Shown here: positions 31,001 through 37,521 of the stretch, piece after piece
Layout: each line of letters begins with the position of its first letter
How positions within the stretch are numbered: the first letter of the stretch is position 1
DNA from: Bacteroidales bacterium UBA1714
GTDB taxonomy: Bacteria > Bacteroidota > Bacteroidia > Bacteroidales > Paludibacteraceae
Direction: 5' to 3'
Length of the DNA stretch: 64,000 nt
Assembly (NCBI GenBank): GCA_002317295.1
Contig: DCIY01000022.1
Span: forward strand, 69,188-133,187
Translations under genes and position numbers: made by a program
Notes under the pieces: generated by a model
Database searches by the model: none
Told to the model about the DNA's origin: nothing
What the model saw: the letters and a program-made list of their open reading frames with translations, nothing else

Positions 31001-33482
31001 CATCGGAATACGAAACCGCAGCGGTTGGGCAGATATATTGTCCTGCACCGTCCTGCGTGGCCATGGTGATCACAAACTCGTACAAATGTCCGCCATGATG
31101 GATCACGCGGAAGTCCTTACCTGAGGTATTATTGATAAATCCCTCTTCGGCCGAGCCGGAGAACTCCAGGTTAACATACGAACTGCCGCTCTTACCCACG
31201 CTCAATGCGCCGCGCAACAGCGGGTAATCGTCTCTATCCAGGGTCTGTACCCAAGGAGTAAGATCACCATTATTCAACAGGAAAGTCAACTCACCCGTGG
31301 CGTGCTTGGAAAGAACATCATTACCGTAGTAGCAGTTGGAGATGCCTTTGTTATTGGCCGACACATTGCTATAGACGGAGTAGCAATTGCTCATACTATT
31401 GCTGCCTTCTTTACTATCCATTGTGGCTATACCACTGTTGGTTGCGCCACCCTGATAAGAGACTACACCGATGGTGGCACAATTGGCAATGGTCGTATTA
31501 TTGTACACATACGCCGCAATCGGAGCAGCATAGCGCCCACTGGACGTTGTGTAGGAGAAATTAAAGGTGGCGTTCTTGATAATCAGATTCTTAATCGTGG
31601 CATTCTGTACACGACCAAACAGTCCGATAAACAATTCCTCATCTTCCGGATCGGGGTTAACATTGAGGTTGGAGATGATATACCCATTTCCATCAAATAC
31701 ACCCTCATACGCCCAGCGGCCCGTCTTAATGCCACGACCCATAGGTTCCCAATTGCGGTTAGCCAAATCAATATCCGTCACCAACTTGGCACAAAATGTA
31801 TTGTAACCAGTGTTGACCATATCGCGGAATTGCATCAACTGTTCCAACGATTCGATCTGGAAAGGATCCAATTCGGTACCTGCACCGCGGAACGAAGGCT
31901 CAAAATTAAAATACGAACCACTTCGCTCATAAACCATCAACGCATCCCACAGCACGGGCAGATCATCTTCTTCCAGGGTCTGCAACCACGGTGAACCACC
32001 ACCCTTACAGCCGTTCAGACGCCAGCATACCTCACCTGAGGCCATCTGTGCTTCACTGACCCGTGTACCTTGTGCAGTACCCAACGTTTGGGTGTAGTAG
32101 CAATTGGTAATGGTAGTGGTTCCACCAGATCGTACAAACGTACTACCACTGGAAGTGGAAATATTTTTAATCTCAGTGGGAGCAAAATAGCTGTTGGAAA
32201 TCGTAAGGTTGCTATTGCCGGATGTGGAACCTACCAACCCCGCACAACTATTGCCCTCAGAACTGTTTGTGCAAACCAACGAACCTGTCATTCCACAGTT
32301 GGTGATGGTCAGTTGGGCATCATTGCCTACTGCTACCAATCCCGCATTACCTAAGCCTCCTGAACTGGTAGCAAGGACTGCTGCATTGGCGATGACGTTA
32401 CTGATGGATACCGAACCACGGCAATCTCCCACCAGGGCGGCAGTCATCTTTGAGCCTTGAACAGATCCTCCTACTTTCATATTCTTAAGGGTAGCACCAT
32501 TGACATATTGGAACAGGCCCACGGTTTGCGTATTGGGAACATCAATGGCCAGTTGAATGGTATGTCCCTGACCATCGAATACTCCTTTGAAGGGATAGGA
32601 CGAGGTACCAATCATGGCGTCCTTATCCGTATATTGGGTATAATCAATATCGTTGATCAATACAGCATAGAGATTGGCTGTGCCATCGGCACCCGAGTTG
32701 ATGATGGTGGCAAACTTGCGCAATAACGAGCCCGATGAGATTTGCAACGGACTCTCCTTGGTGCCCGCACCATTAAACTCGGGATAATACAGATTGTAAC
32801 TGTATCCGTCGGTACGCAGACCTACTTTGGAGTAACCATCATCGTTGGAGCCATGCAGCGCACACACAGCCAACAGCCAGTTCTTGATGGTGCGGGGCGT
32901 GGCGCAATCACTGTTATCAAAAACAATGGTTTGGACATTCTTAACCGAATCATATGCATTACTCGATTTGTGTCGAAATTCCTCAAACGTATACGGCCCA
33001 TACTCTTCACTTTCCTTGGAGGACGTCTCCGTATGGTTATTCCACTTCTCTTTGAGTGCGTGCAGACTGTCTGTCGGATGGTACAAAATCTCTTTGCCTG
33101 TTTTGCTACCACCTCCGCAGAAGTAGTATTGCCAGTACATATCCTCTCTGGCGTATGGAGGCAGGGTACGAGTATGGTAAAAGGCTATGTAAACCATCAC
33201 CTTCTCTCCATCACTTTTATTATGTCTTTCTATCAATTTTCCCCACACACCGTGCTCATTTTCGTAATCAATGGAGTATCCTGAGTTATCAAGACCATAA
33301 TACGCAATGGTTTTATTATTCTCCCATCCACATTCTCCGGTTCTATGACCAAAGACCTTCCATGGTAAGACCACATCTTTGTCCTCCACCTTTCCGGCAT
33401 TCATTACCTGCCAACCCGGCACCAGCAGAGCGGCTAAAAATACGACGCGGCACACATGCCGCAAAATTCCATTTTGTTTCAT
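22002..33482 (-). CDS. Giant secreted multidomain protein (GLUG, CarboxypepD-like, LamG, C-terminal sorting domain), copy 2
   Basis: 3,826 residues from the Met at 33482, where a signal peptide begins (MKQNGILRHVCRVVFLAALL) matching copy 1; the frame upstream of it is not plausible protein and overlaps the promoter. Same domain order as copy 1: unknown N-terminal domain, two GLUG-type blocks, long unknown region, CarboxypepD-like domains near 1440 and 1557, RDPYGAGSYAY near 1994, charged helical segment, Gly-rich hinge, LamG-like domains near 2790 and 3004, E-C-V-G-V-A domain, PGWNWIS, and the sorting domain. Some blocks are nearly identical between copies (second GLUG block, first LamG, last 120 residues); others differ strongly (first GLUG block, about 980-1150, about 2010-2450). 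First gene of the 30-kb operon. Likely a surface protein; ligand unknown. Confidence 0.85.
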   Translation of the reverse strand: MKQNGILRHVCRVVFLAALLVPGWQVMNAGKVEDKDVVLPWKVFGHRTGECGWENNKTIAYYGLDNSGYSIDYENEHGVWGKLIERHNKSDGEKVMVYIAFYHTRTLPPYAREDMYWQYYFCGGGSKTGKEILYHPTDSLHALKEKWNNHTETSSKESEEYGPYTFEEFRHKSSNAYDSVKNVQTIVFDNSDCATPRTIKNWLLAVCALHGSNDDGYSKVGLRTDGYSYNLYYPEFNGAGTKESPLQISSGSLLRKFATIINSGADGTANLYAVLINDIDYTQYTDKDAMIGTSSYPFKGVFDGQGHTIQLAIDVPNTQTVGLFQYVNGATLKNMKVGGSVQGSKMTAALVGDCRGSVSISNVIANAAVLATSSGGLGNAGLVAVGNDAQLTITNCGMTGSLVCTNSSEGNSCAGLVGSTSGNSNLTISNSYFAPTEIKNISTSSGSTFVRSGGTTTITNCYYTQTLGTAQGTRVSEAQMASGEVCWRLNGCKGGGSPWLQTLEEDDLPVLWDALMVYERSGSYFNFEPSFRGAGTELDPFQIESLEQLMQFRDMVNTGYNTFCAKLVTDIDLANRNWEPMGRGIKTGRWAYEGVFDGNGYIISNLNVNPDPEDEELFIGLFGRVQNATIKNLIIKNATFNFSYTTSSGRYAAPIAAYVYNNTTIANCATIGVVSYQGGATNSGIATMDSKEGSNSMSNCYSVYSNVSANNKGISNCYYGNDVLSKHATGELTFLLNNGDLTPWVQTLDRDDYPLLRGALSVGKSGSSYVNLEFSGSAEEGFINNTSGKDFRVIHHGGHLYEFVITMATQDGAGQYICPTAAVSYSDGNAWTPVITLSDVNADSLDFSQDWWGKINIEKGTIYDTKTYDRQVPTFWIRQGNHTTCKQTSLLWVAPRNEAVEFKKFRIKGTAADSQLLIESPIETTQVPGDDAGLTLVDPFIATSSTEAGAMETMITSTNGSYSLGLWDATDDYFISTQEFIDGTTSIEAFLPQQDRNHNIVALMFTRSVLTDDDGKRDTIYTNYAYPFREQPVHSIVQTNVNAAYNANPQLDWAIAFPQDSDYLYTDQYMLARGYRSDYSDISTIASFGVLNQPTTQQRNDSTFAWYSYTDDSTVDYSSLEPAIDTMSIFDTWNISQSAKDVLGAYQYPAQFVYYKAYRPMVNAVWGESDHFMARWKVLQREVLPTVDSVCVIKDPNFDTNHKVTVRIVLNNPYPWELVDSKDQSAVMDEAIRQHFSRRMFTWDNSASILMHRFSMEDEYDEGKDVIEKEISISGDQVKQDSETGAYYVEYQDVVSMPFVHYYYKAKVSTLNTSYPIIESRNQYVYTTNPAYTEEFGGIYNLKATRGSVKGAVEITWEADETANTTLELRRREYQRGYESTKALADWTTIEASNGIAYDDLASAAVVNEYILSITTRYRNIVYTDADTTYGYAAYYGSLDGRVKMSNGVNMPGNVGVSIHCNDAFVLNQVNHPKTGEQIMPACHYDLLKYDVKTDANGAYALDSVPYYGTGHTYTIYATCEGATFVSPTGSSSTIDLTYEDANYTYSNIDFTCNDTRQFSGRILYTNSTVPVRDVMFKVNGTILRDAEGEAVVTDAMGNFSFNVPRMEVTIQAYRQGHSLSNDGYILGGDDGQQRTFTPTHDYDGLIIDDDTRIRLVGRVTGGDVQGNKPMGFGLGHNNLGDSITLVLTLEGDHTSYLYFDKQNPDKLSDDRTYTQAVTGADYKQQRIPTNVTFEAKRIVIKADNKTGEFCLDLFPTKYVVSQIYANGYSTLYSAGEGLTVLDLTDSVGVVTRYHEGDSTRYDASFCKVYHAPVQVELLQLRNNKYQAIYGEQTLEVGMLSGTQQMQLSWMDDTHTAHYTMGYPVYKHNKQYFFCVSAYEPYYYNNVSTGAYERVPMENYPVTVSNGLSDENLNETQSITLNENGVALFAVMPNNATFELTGEEALRYIYASVDVNGYHYESDHIGAYVTGERDYQVEVVDALEGAPQILDYIRDPYGAGSYAYRSEGTVYHWGRNYTKDYKENCEFSISAGMGIISTQGAGFSSTFSYDWALSGKLDAVTKHELTYKKGEFSLELGDKISTSAEAIDQGAIADVYIGSVSTADVVKYQAFSVVDSMTYQALIPAIETGAARLVREGEDEKGHPSYLVICGGVTWQPGEERVFAYSQRYITHMLIPNLEARRGEQLRLAGSMDEAMQMAASSGRTFYYQNAGGEYIPIYPSTMTVRKDTVQMLTNQIQEWQNVIAANEKIKYEVMSTEANKKYSIAGASIEHTEEASTYYRKRTVDGPKTVTGSFSSGTSGGNADPNSPTTNVKGYGLKFDFSLGGGVPSKESTNEMDDYTSVKGGSGFVIAPANDAYFDMDVYYEKDESIIKVNGDFKSDINAYEGGSGLDDYKVTSTTLQMTDDNTYVHSYIFVMRGGATREPWVDADSSLYYFPDGKNSVPLGTRTLKIDKPTLYIENPVINNLPQDEKAVFTIHMSNESEIDVNVKEVYSTVWLHVVDETNPYGAKFSIDGEPLHGNMSFLLDPGHTLTKTLEVERGSAPYDYDNIQLDLSDEVYFEVSSANISIHYLPTATPVTLTQPAQNFLINTLSQTDEEGKYYIPVQIEGFSTTKYENFDHIELQYKRQTDGEDQWITQCSYYISDSLYARATGNKAMIETEGKITNLRFYGEQDPVEQKYDLRAVSFCRLGNGYTTRMSSVISGTKDTRCPEVFGLPKPADGILSFDDVISLPFTEPIAYNYLDETANFSVQGYTNNSDVDNSVALYFSGSKSQKAITEVDRVLNAMDFSIEAMVKLDTDAPDSLMFMLIHDEYSTDLSRKMAFAYFKKEDKLIFAANGRKVYTKPLYETYGINLTSAMTHVGMTYTIADSMVHFYVGEQEADIADACKDVHPVCHANGSVYIGYDLKGKINNIRLWSKALNLYEMTSKYKKRLSANEANLLAYWPADEASGTIVKDIANGANLNLTNVSWSLPDGYSVDLDHKTMTVLSDQALKYTRNNREDYTISFYFKVDALDGDANLFAAGSDALEETGKDKVRIRFVDGVLYFISEGQQVAFGDNNDYASDGTWHYLAVSVNHAQNKAALFIDGALVNQVDANQAGGVAGSSIIYGDANMAAHIDQVQMWSMALPASYIKSYCNAALTGKEKELQIYLPFEQETMNSQGTMYTTFSPLNQVIVESTGEIAGDTVINPTLVTADNQVIAPVRSSTGIENLPFTWKSTDNELQITINKANAEINNQNINLVVRRVEDLNGNPMANAQMWTTYVNRNVLDWVIDPRSVLIPYGHDTTIVAAFKNFSGRELTYTIESNCPFVALDRAMGVISPLSTQAVSLTLSDGMAPGVYEATINLTDEDGLCSALSIYINVEAHEPDWQTTTDPNYNQSMNMIAVVKKMENDIWTLDMSKKDKVAAFIDKECVGVANLSVDDMANTSYLFMTIRGKTDLAGKEVEFRLWDALSGDTYILSADSAITFVSQSIVGADQPVELRAYEMRVQTISLNPGWNWISCYVDPFADKGLNYLFSYQKELTEGDIFLAPFGNTFASFQSNDTWDATLDDMAIAKSNIYQIYAQYAANVEVSGSLYNEDERAVTLRFDQSEWAQMAYLMDQSLPIRQALSDFVAGSEKAPAGTVIKDYNEFAIATDEGTWMGSLEYMRPGHGYFVRRNGLRDSVVVHYYASASAPARKDNHQSSIINRTQSNQSPTMMPIIAAFADGDMQQGDILLAMVGKEVVAVAEATDNLFFVSLHAAQGETVQFAKVRDGEVVAVTSQGLKYDAEGQAGTVEHPYLIDFSGVGEDAPVHDILGLKYDYLDAATHRVLIQGNKKVIKM
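22407..22430. repeat. In-frame 7-bp repeat (AATCATC on the coding strand) in giant gene 2
   Basis: Same three heptamers as in giant gene 1, encoding N-H-Q-S-S-I-I-N before the sorting domain. Upstream of the array the two genes differ; downstream they are almost identical. Confidence 0.85.
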
Positions 33483-33521
33483 ATAGATGATATTATTTTT
33501 TCGATTATTACATTTCGGGCA

Positions 33522-33553
33522 CAAAGATACAAAAAATATCTGACTCCTGCAAG
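33522..33553 (-). promoter_or_regulatory. Promoter of the 30-kb operon
   Basis: Minus strand: CTTG (33553-33550, one mismatch to TTTG), 20 nt, then TATCTTTG (33529-33522), a perfect -7 box. The start codon lies 40 nt downstream of the -7 box. The promoter is back to back with that of the divergent dehydrogenase gene. Confidence 0.7.
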
Positions 33554-33601
33554 AGCAAGCACTGCTTTTTGACATTTCAGTACGCTTTTTTGACAAATGG
33601 A

Positions 33602-33633
33602 TTTGCATATGTCAATTATTTGTAGTACTTTTG
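33602..33633 (+). promoter_or_regulatory. Promoter of the short-chain dehydrogenase gene
   Basis: TTTG (33602-33605), 20 nt, TACTTTTG (33626-33633). Exact consensus. The start codon at 33651 implies a leader of only about 10 nt, which supports this start over the longer frame. Confidence 0.8.
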
Positions 33634-33650
33634 CCCCAAAAATAAGCATC

Positions 33651-34424
33651 ATGGTTTTTGCATTGGTCACCGGAGCGAGCAGCGGCATGGGTTACTGCTA
33701 CGCACAAGCATTGGCCAACAGAGGATATTCCCTGTTGATGGTCAGTAACGAGGAAGCCATTCACACGAAGGCGGCCCTCATTCGGGATGCGTATCCTGCG
33801 TTGGATATTCGTTCTCTGGTCATGAACTTAGGCACACCCGATGCTGCCAAACAGCTGTATGACTATTGCCACGAGCAGCATATCGAGGTTGAGGTACTCA
33901 TCAACAATGCCGGCGTGTACCACGATCGAGATATTTTGGACGACTCTGTGGCGTTTAATGAATTGATACTCTATCTGCACGTCGTCACCCCGACCATGCT
34001 CGGATACTATTTCGGTCACGATATGTGCCAACGGGGAAGAGGCTATATTCTCAATATGAGTTCCATCACCGACCGCATTGCCGTTCAGCGCCTGGGGACC
34101 TATGGTGCCACCAAGGCCTATCTGAGTGCCCACACGCGCTCCCTACATATCGAGCTGAGGGGCAAAGGGGTCTGTGTCACGACCGTTCGTCCGGGAGCCG
34201 TCAATACCGGTTTGTATTCCATCAACAGCACCGCTACCAAAATCGGTTTAGCCTTGGGTTACATCGTCACACCCGAGCATTTGGTGAAACGGGCCTTAAA
34301 GGGCTTGTTCCGAGGCCGGGCTCGCGTCACCGTCCCTTGGGTATGGAACACCATTCTCCTTTTCTTTGTGGCCCTCATCCCTACGAGTCTGCTGCGATTG
34401 ATTCGCCGATTAGGGATATTCTAA
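33651..34424 (+). CDS. Short-chain dehydrogenase/reductase (SDR)
   Basis: 257 residues. Classical SDR motifs: cofactor-binding T7-G-A-S-S-G-M-G14, N-N-A-G in L-I-N-N-A-G-V-Y, catalytic Ser in N-M-S-S-I-T (about 137), and Y151-G-A-T-K155. The motif after the second beta strand (V-S-N-E-E) does not settle NAD versus NADP. The C-terminus is hydrophobic (W-N-T-I-L-L-F-F-V-A-L-I), so the enzyme may sit at the membrane. The frame is open 54 nt further upstream, but those codons overlap the promoter. Substrate unknown. Single-gene unit, divergent from the 30-kb operon. Confidence 0.88.
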   Translation: MVFALVTGASSGMGYCYAQALANRGYSLLMVSNEEAIHTKAALIRDAYPALDIRSLVMNLGTPDAAKQLYDYCHEQHIEVEVLINNAGVYHDRDILDDSVAFNELILYLHVVTPTMLGYYFGHDMCQRGRGYILNMSSITDRIAVQRLGTYGATKAYLSAHTRSLHIELRGKGVCVTTVRPGAVNTGLYSINSTATKIGLALGYIVTPEHLVKRALKGLFRGRARVTVPWVWNTILLFFVALIPTSLLRLIRRLGIF

Positions 34425-34478
34425 TCATCTCCATGAGCGCTCTTTAAAAAATGACAATATGCAGGGGTAGGATAACTG

Positions 34479-34511
34479 CATACTAAGGTCATACTATCGT
34501 CATACTAAGGT
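34479..34511. repeat. 11-bp tandem repeat CATACTAAGGT x3
   Basis: Copies: CATACTAAGGT, CATACTATCGT, CATACTAAGGT. Downstream of the dehydrogenase gene. Confidence 0.8.
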
Positions 34512-34518
34512 CTGCTTT

Positions 34519-34553
34519 GGGTAATGGTTATGGGTTATGGGTTATTGGTTATA
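34519..34553. repeat. 7-bp tandem repeat GGTTATG type x5
   Basis: GGGTAAT, GGTTATG, GGTTATG, GGTTATT, GGTTATA. Same consensus as the arrays at 43774 and 47282. Confidence 0.8.
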
Positions 34554-34580
34554 GAAATCTAAAAGAACGCAAAATCGGAC

Positions 34581-34604
34581 TTTGCCATTTTGCCACTTTG
34601 CCGC
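34581..34604. repeat. 8-bp tandem repeat TTTGCCAT type x3, with inverted copies at 34815-34839
   Basis: TTTGCCAT, TTTGCCAC, TTTGCCGC. The reverse complement of a similar run lies about 230 bp away, with the AT-rich palindrome between them, so the two could pair as a long hairpin. Confidence 0.7.
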
Positions 34605-34637
34605 ATTTTGAAGAGTTGATACTTTCGTTATTTCATA

Positions 34638-34678
34638 TTGAATATATAATATATATATTATATATAATTATTATATAA
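34638..34678. repeat. AT-only palindromic tract
   Basis: About 40 bp of A and T with nested self-complementary TATATA runs; no G or C in the core. Could be a bidirectional transcription stop or a cruciform-prone site. Confidence 0.6.
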
Positions 34679-34929
34679 CCCCTACTCCCCTAAATTGAGG
34701 AGTAAATAATGGGTGTTTTACAGGTAGGTTGGCGTCTACAGACCTATCGTGCTATATTAAAGAATGATAAGGAAGCATGCTTATTGAATAAGGGGTATGA
34801 GCACAAAAATATCCGGCAAAATGGCAAAGTGGCAAAGTAGAGAGGCTGTCTTTTCCTAAATAAAGTTGACTCTGTCTGATGCGGAAAAATGGGAAAACAG
34901 AAAAGGAAGAACCTCGAATGAGGAATGTC

Positions 34930-34962
34930 TATCCCTTCGGTATGGGTACGGTATCCCTTCGG
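34930..34962. repeat. 11-bp tandem repeat TATCCCTTCGG x3
   Basis: TATCCCTTCGG, TATGGGTACGG, TATCCCTTCGG. The middle copy is diverged. Confidence 0.7.
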
Positions 34963-35042
34963 TAGCGGACATGTCAAATGATTATTCCATCTTTCCACTT
35001 TTCCGCATCCGGAAGAGTTAAATTTGAACTATCAATACAAAA

Positions 35043-36812
35043 TTATAGGTGAATATGGGAATCTGTGATTCTCCGCCCATGAGAATCGTATGTGATGCCA
35101 TCGACACAAATATAAAGTCTGCCATCCATAATGACTTTTCGGCTCTGATTCAACCATGTACAACCGATTGAGTCCATGGATATTGCACGATAGGCGGTAT
35201 CGGGAATGGTATCAGATTGGCTTGCATCACATCGTTTGAAATGAGGCACTAATGTCATATCGTTCGTAGGCACGAGATGTCTAACACTATCAGTCACCCC
35301 ATCGCTCCAATGGGAGAAACACCACGATGGATATTGCGATTGACCCACAATCGTACTTTTGCCATTGTCACAATTATACTGAATGTCAGCAGGATAATCG
35401 CGGACAAAAATCGTGTCATAATAGGCCGTATTGCACGTTATGTGATAAGGGATACTATGGGGTAACAAGGTGTATTCCTTCCAATCCTTATGGTTCTTAA
35501 AAAGCTGAATATCACCATTGCATGACATGTGAATATTCGGCACACGATTGAAGTATGAGATCTCTGAATAGGATTTGTATAACGCATACTTGCCAATATA
35601 AAAAGGTTCATCCTGCGTAAGATAAATATCTGAAATACCACATCCTCCCATGGCGGCTTCACCGATTGTATCCAGACAATGGGGCAAAATCAGATTATTG
35701 GATGCCTTTAAACCCGTTAGAGCATATTCGCCTAAGACACGAAGTGAATCCGGCAGATGATAGCCTTGTACACTTCTTGCCTTATAGAAAGAATAGGAAT
35801 TAATACGCGTGAGCGTATCAGGAAGAGCAAGATAGGTAATGAGCGTATCAGCTGAGTAGAGATCATTTTTTTTCAGTGACTCATAGAAATACTGTTTTTG
35901 CATCCAAGCCCAAGCTCCCAAGTCCTCAATATGGTATTGAAGGTGAACAGAGTCCACTTCCTTTCCCCACGATGCGCAGTATTTGAGCGATTTTGGGAAA
36001 TAGACCACTTTCTTAAAAGGAGGCAAGCCAGCTTCTGCCACATATTCAAGCGTGGAGGGAAGACGCAACGTATCAGGCCAATGTTCCCCATAGGAGTTTA
36101 TCACATAAAATGCCAAATAACCAATGGAGCGAACATTTTGACCCAGTTGGATATATTTCAGATTGTCTAAACTATTACAAAAATAGTCAGGGATAGACTC
36201 CACCTGATCACCAATGATTAGGCTGTCGATATGGGTTGAAGTGGTGATGGTGCTATAGTGTTGACCAAAAAAACAATCCATACTGCGGCAATTACGGGCA
36301 TTATAATAAACAACCTTCACCGAAGTTTGGTCGAGCAAAGAAGCCGGTAGTGTCTCAACGTTCTCACCCACTATAAACTCTCTCAACGCGGTTGCATTGA
36401 AGGCAATAGAAAAAGCAGAGCGTCTTGTGACCACCGTATTACGACCATTCCATTCGATTCGCTCCAACTGCGAGGCAGCTTCAAAAGCCTCGATACCAAT
36501 AATTTCCAAGGATTCCGGAAGAACGACAGAACGAACCATTGAGTTGGAGAAGGCAAAGTCCACGATTTCGGTAACACGATAGACGACACCGCCATAGGTC
36601 ACCGTATCCGGAATAACAATATCTCCGGTATAGGTATTGACCTTAGGCCAATCCGAGTTGTTGTAAGTGTAGGTTACCGCTGCTTTATTACCACTTAAAC
36701 GATAGTATACGCCACCAATATTAACGCCATCTGCCCATGTAAAACCATGCGTAATAATGCCCAGCATCAGGCATAGCAGTTTAAGTATGCTATTTCGTTT
36801 TGAGTTAACCAT
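35043..36812 (-). CDS. BspA-like leucine-rich repeat surface protein
   Basis: 589 residues. Signal peptide ending near residue 27 (T-H-G-F-T-W-A). From about 70 to 440 the chain has irregular LRR_5 (BspA-type) repeats of about 23 residues, recognisable by L-x-x-I-G-x-x-A-F and L-P-x-S-L patterns. Then a beta-rich domain with W-C-F-S-H-W-S-D-G, and a C-terminal tag G-R-L-Y-I-C-V-D-G-I-T-Y-D-S-H-G-R-R, resembling the tags of the two tandem lipase-like proteins. BspA-type proteins are commonly surface proteins that bind host or bacterial ligands; the target here is unknown. Own promoter at 36865-36896. Confidence 0.85.
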   Translation of the reverse strand: MVNSKRNSILKLLCLMLGIITHGFTWADGVNIGGVYYRLSGNKAAVTYTYNNSDWPKVNTYTGDIVIPDTVTYGGVVYRVTEIVDFAFSNSMVRSVVLPESLEIIGIEAFEAASQLERIEWNGRNTVVTRRSAFSIAFNATALREFIVGENVETLPASLLDQTSVKVVYYNARNCRSMDCFFGQHYSTITTSTHIDSLIIGDQVESIPDYFCNSLDNLKYIQLGQNVRSIGYLAFYVINSYGEHWPDTLRLPSTLEYVAEAGLPPFKKVVYFPKSLKYCASWGKEVDSVHLQYHIEDLGAWAWMQKQYFYESLKKNDLYSADTLITYLALPDTLTRINSYSFYKARSVQGYHLPDSLRVLGEYALTGLKASNNLILPHCLDTIGEAAMGGCGISDIYLTQDEPFYIGKYALYKSYSEISYFNRVPNIHMSCNGDIQLFKNHKDWKEYTLLPHSIPYHITCNTAYYDTIFVRDYPADIQYNCDNGKSTIVGQSQYPSWCFSHWSDGVTDSVRHLVPTNDMTLVPHFKRCDASQSDTIPDTAYRAISMDSIGCTWLNQSRKVIMDGRLYICVDGITYDSHGRRITDSHIHL

Positions 36813-36864
36813 ATTGTCTCTCGTTCAAGTTTAACTTCAATAATAACCATTTATCGTTTCGACT

Positions 36865-36896
36865 GCAAAGGTACGAAAAATATTTGAATGGCGCAA
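36865..36896 (-). promoter_or_regulatory. Promoter of the LRR protein gene
   Basis: Minus strand TTTG (36896-36893), 20 nt, TACCTTTG (36872-36865). Exact consensus, about 50 nt before the start codon at 36812. Confidence 0.8.
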
Positions 36897-37022
36897 ATAA
36901 AAAGTAAATATTCGACAGACTGTCATGTCTAAATCACTTTTTTGGTGTTCTGTAAGTGCTATTGTGGAAAAATAGGCAATTATAAAGGAAAAACAGACCG
37001 CAGCGTTATGGAGAAAAAATAG

Positions 37023-37030
37023 TAATTTTG
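37023..37030 (+). promoter_or_regulatory. Probable -7 box before the efflux operon
   Basis: TAATTTTG, 32 nt before the ATG at 37063. No TTTG at the expected distance upstream, so the -33 half is weak and the promoter may need an activator. Confidence 0.5.
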
Positions 37031-37062
37031 CGGCGAATTTTAGAACATCCATGGATTAGGGT

Positions 37063-37521
37063 ATGAAAAAGAATCTTTTTTTGCTGGCCATTATAGGCCT
37101 TATTTTAGCAAGTTGTCAAGACAGCACAGAGGTACGTTCCGCTGTGGGAACGTACAGTTACAAAGCCTCCGGTATCCTACAGGTCGATACACTTGCTTCC
37201 ACTGCTCTTACCGAGCAGGGAGCATTGGAGATTGTTTCTCTCAAGAACAACGATAGTGTACTAATCACCTTTAACGAGTTGCTGGGTGGTGTGTATTCCA
37301 CGCGCGGAAGTATACAGAGTAACGAAATCACCTTACAACCTTTTACCCGCAATTTTGTGCATGTCAAAGTGATTAATCCCGTGACGATTGCTGTGACAGG
37401 AAAAGGCCATATTTACGACAACAATATCATCATGGAACTCCATTACTCCAGTTTGGATCAGGATAGTATTATGCTTACCGCCAACGATGTCCAATTAATT
37501 GCCAAAAAGAATAAAGAATGA
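37063..37521 (+). CDS. Small lipoprotein, first gene of the efflux operon
   Basis: 152 residues. Lipoprotein signal MKKNLFLLAIIGLILASC with a clean lipobox (L-A-S-C, Cys18). The rest is predicted mostly beta strand, with no motif I recognise; the length and fold pattern (a lipocalin- or META-like single beta domain) are only suggestive. Its stop overlaps the next start by 4 nt (ATGA), so it is translationally coupled to the membrane-fusion protein and probably works with that pump or with its substrate. Confidence 0.75.
   Translation: MKKNLFLLAIIGLILASCQDSTEVRSAVGTYSYKASGILQVDTLASTALTEQGALEIVSLKNNDSVLITFNELLGGVYSTRGSIQSNEITLQPFTRNFVHVKVINPVTIAVTGKGHIYDNNIIMELHYSSLDQDSIMLTANDVQLIAKKNKE

Larger units (their letters stand above)
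34425..35042. other. 618-bp gene-free spacer made of several short tandem repeats
   Basis: I see no plausible gene; an 84-codon minus-strand frame inside has no protein-like features. The spacer is a patchwork: three 11-mers (34479-34511), five 7-mers (34519-34553), three 8-mers (34581-34604), an AT-only palindromic stretch (34638-34678), inverted copies of the 8-mers (34815-34839) and three 11-mers (34930-34962). A segment near 34986-35018 (TTTCCAC...CCGCAT..GAAGAGTT) echoes 34595-34617. Confidence 0.7.

Noticed and set aside
33483..33608. N-terminal extension of giant protein 2
   Set aside because: It covers the -33/-7 promoter, has no similarity to copy 1, and would bury the signal peptide 42 residues in.
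34744..34998. 84-codon minus-strand frame in the repeat-rich spacer
   Set aside because: Starts and ends in repeat sequence, low-complexity Phe/Pro/Cys content, no family resemblance.
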